This document shows positions 20,231 through 20,257 of a DNA stretch of 20,257 nucleotides, piece after piece; the stretch's first letter is position 1; every line of letters begins with the position of its first letter. A program made the position numbers and the translations under genes. The stretch lies in the NCBI GenBank assembly GCA_900549215.1, contig URNJ01000013.1:1-20257 (forward strand), in the 5' to 3' direction. The notes below the pieces were generated by a model. That model saw only the letters and a program-made list of their open reading frames with translations. It had not been told where the DNA came from and searched no databases. The DNA is from an uncultured Collinsella sp. (GTDB lineage Bacteria > Actinomycetota > Coriobacteriia > Coriobacteriales > Coriobacteriaceae).

Positions 20231-20257
20231 CCGCCACAAAGGTGCCCTGTGTGGCGG
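20231..20257 (-). terminator. Hairpin at the right edge, probable terminator of a minus-strand gene beyond the window
   Basis: CCGCCACA (20231-20238) and TGTGGCGG (20250-20257) are perfect 8-nt arms. On the minus strand the hairpin is followed by CTTCGACGTTT, the same kind of tail that follows the YitT terminator at 12229-12236. The stem may extend past the window end. Confidence 0.6.

Overview
The window is a GC-rich bacterial chromosome segment with densely packed genes, GAAAGGAG-type ribosome binding sites and many intergenic palindromes. The gene set (mannose-family PTS, FrlB-like SIS deglycases, GntR/HutC regulators, YitT, MetA) and the sequence style point to a gut actinobacterium of the Coriobacteriia, most likely Collinsella. 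This is inference from protein and repeat flavour; no database search was run.

Layout. Positions 1-2711 (+): the end of an unknown gene, a PAP2 membrane phosphatase, a threonine aldolase-like PLP enzyme with a strong terminator, and a GNAT acetyltransferase. Positions 2733-10790 hold a sugar-amine catabolic region: a divergently transcribed GntR regulator and SIS protein 1, an EamA transporter, a PTS operon (EIIAB fusion, EIIC, EIID, SIS protein 2), then a terminator and a HAD phosphatase. Positions 10791-13093: a non-coding stretch rich in inverted repeats, a YitT membrane protein, and a second GntR regulator. Positions 13416-17269: recQ, a third GntR regulator only 2 nt behind it, and SIS protein 3. 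Positions 17402-20257: an L-2-hydroxyacid (lactate-type) dehydrogenase on the minus strand, metA on the plus strand, and 5-formyltetrahydrofolate cyclo-ligase on the minus strand.

How it fits together. Mannose-family PTS genes combined with FrlB-like SIS proteins resemble the Salmonella gfr operon for glucoselysine/fructoselysine. The model is that the PTS imports and phosphorylates a glycated amine, and SIS deglycases split it into hexose-6-phosphate and a free amine. No fructosamine kinase is present, which fits PTS phosphorylation. Three SIS paralogues and three HutC-type regulators, each with its own candidate operator, suggest three related substrates. An ACGTTATA-type motif upstream of the EamA gene, the PTS operon and the second GntR gene suggests one regulator controls all three.

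The most unusual structure is a repeated, highly folded intergenic element: full copies at 4653-4800 and 13094-13241, and a 5' half copy at 50-89. The two full copies share constant segments but have different stems whose base pairs change together, and every copy abuts a stop codon. A second repeat family (2693-2735, 12232-12283, 20169-20224) also sits at gene ends and supplies stop codons to two convergent genes. A 119-nt three-tier inverted repeat (10888-11006) and GGGAC-type palindromes (4884-4907, 8971-9001) complete the non-coding inventory. No tRNA, rRNA, CRISPR array or transposase gene was seen.
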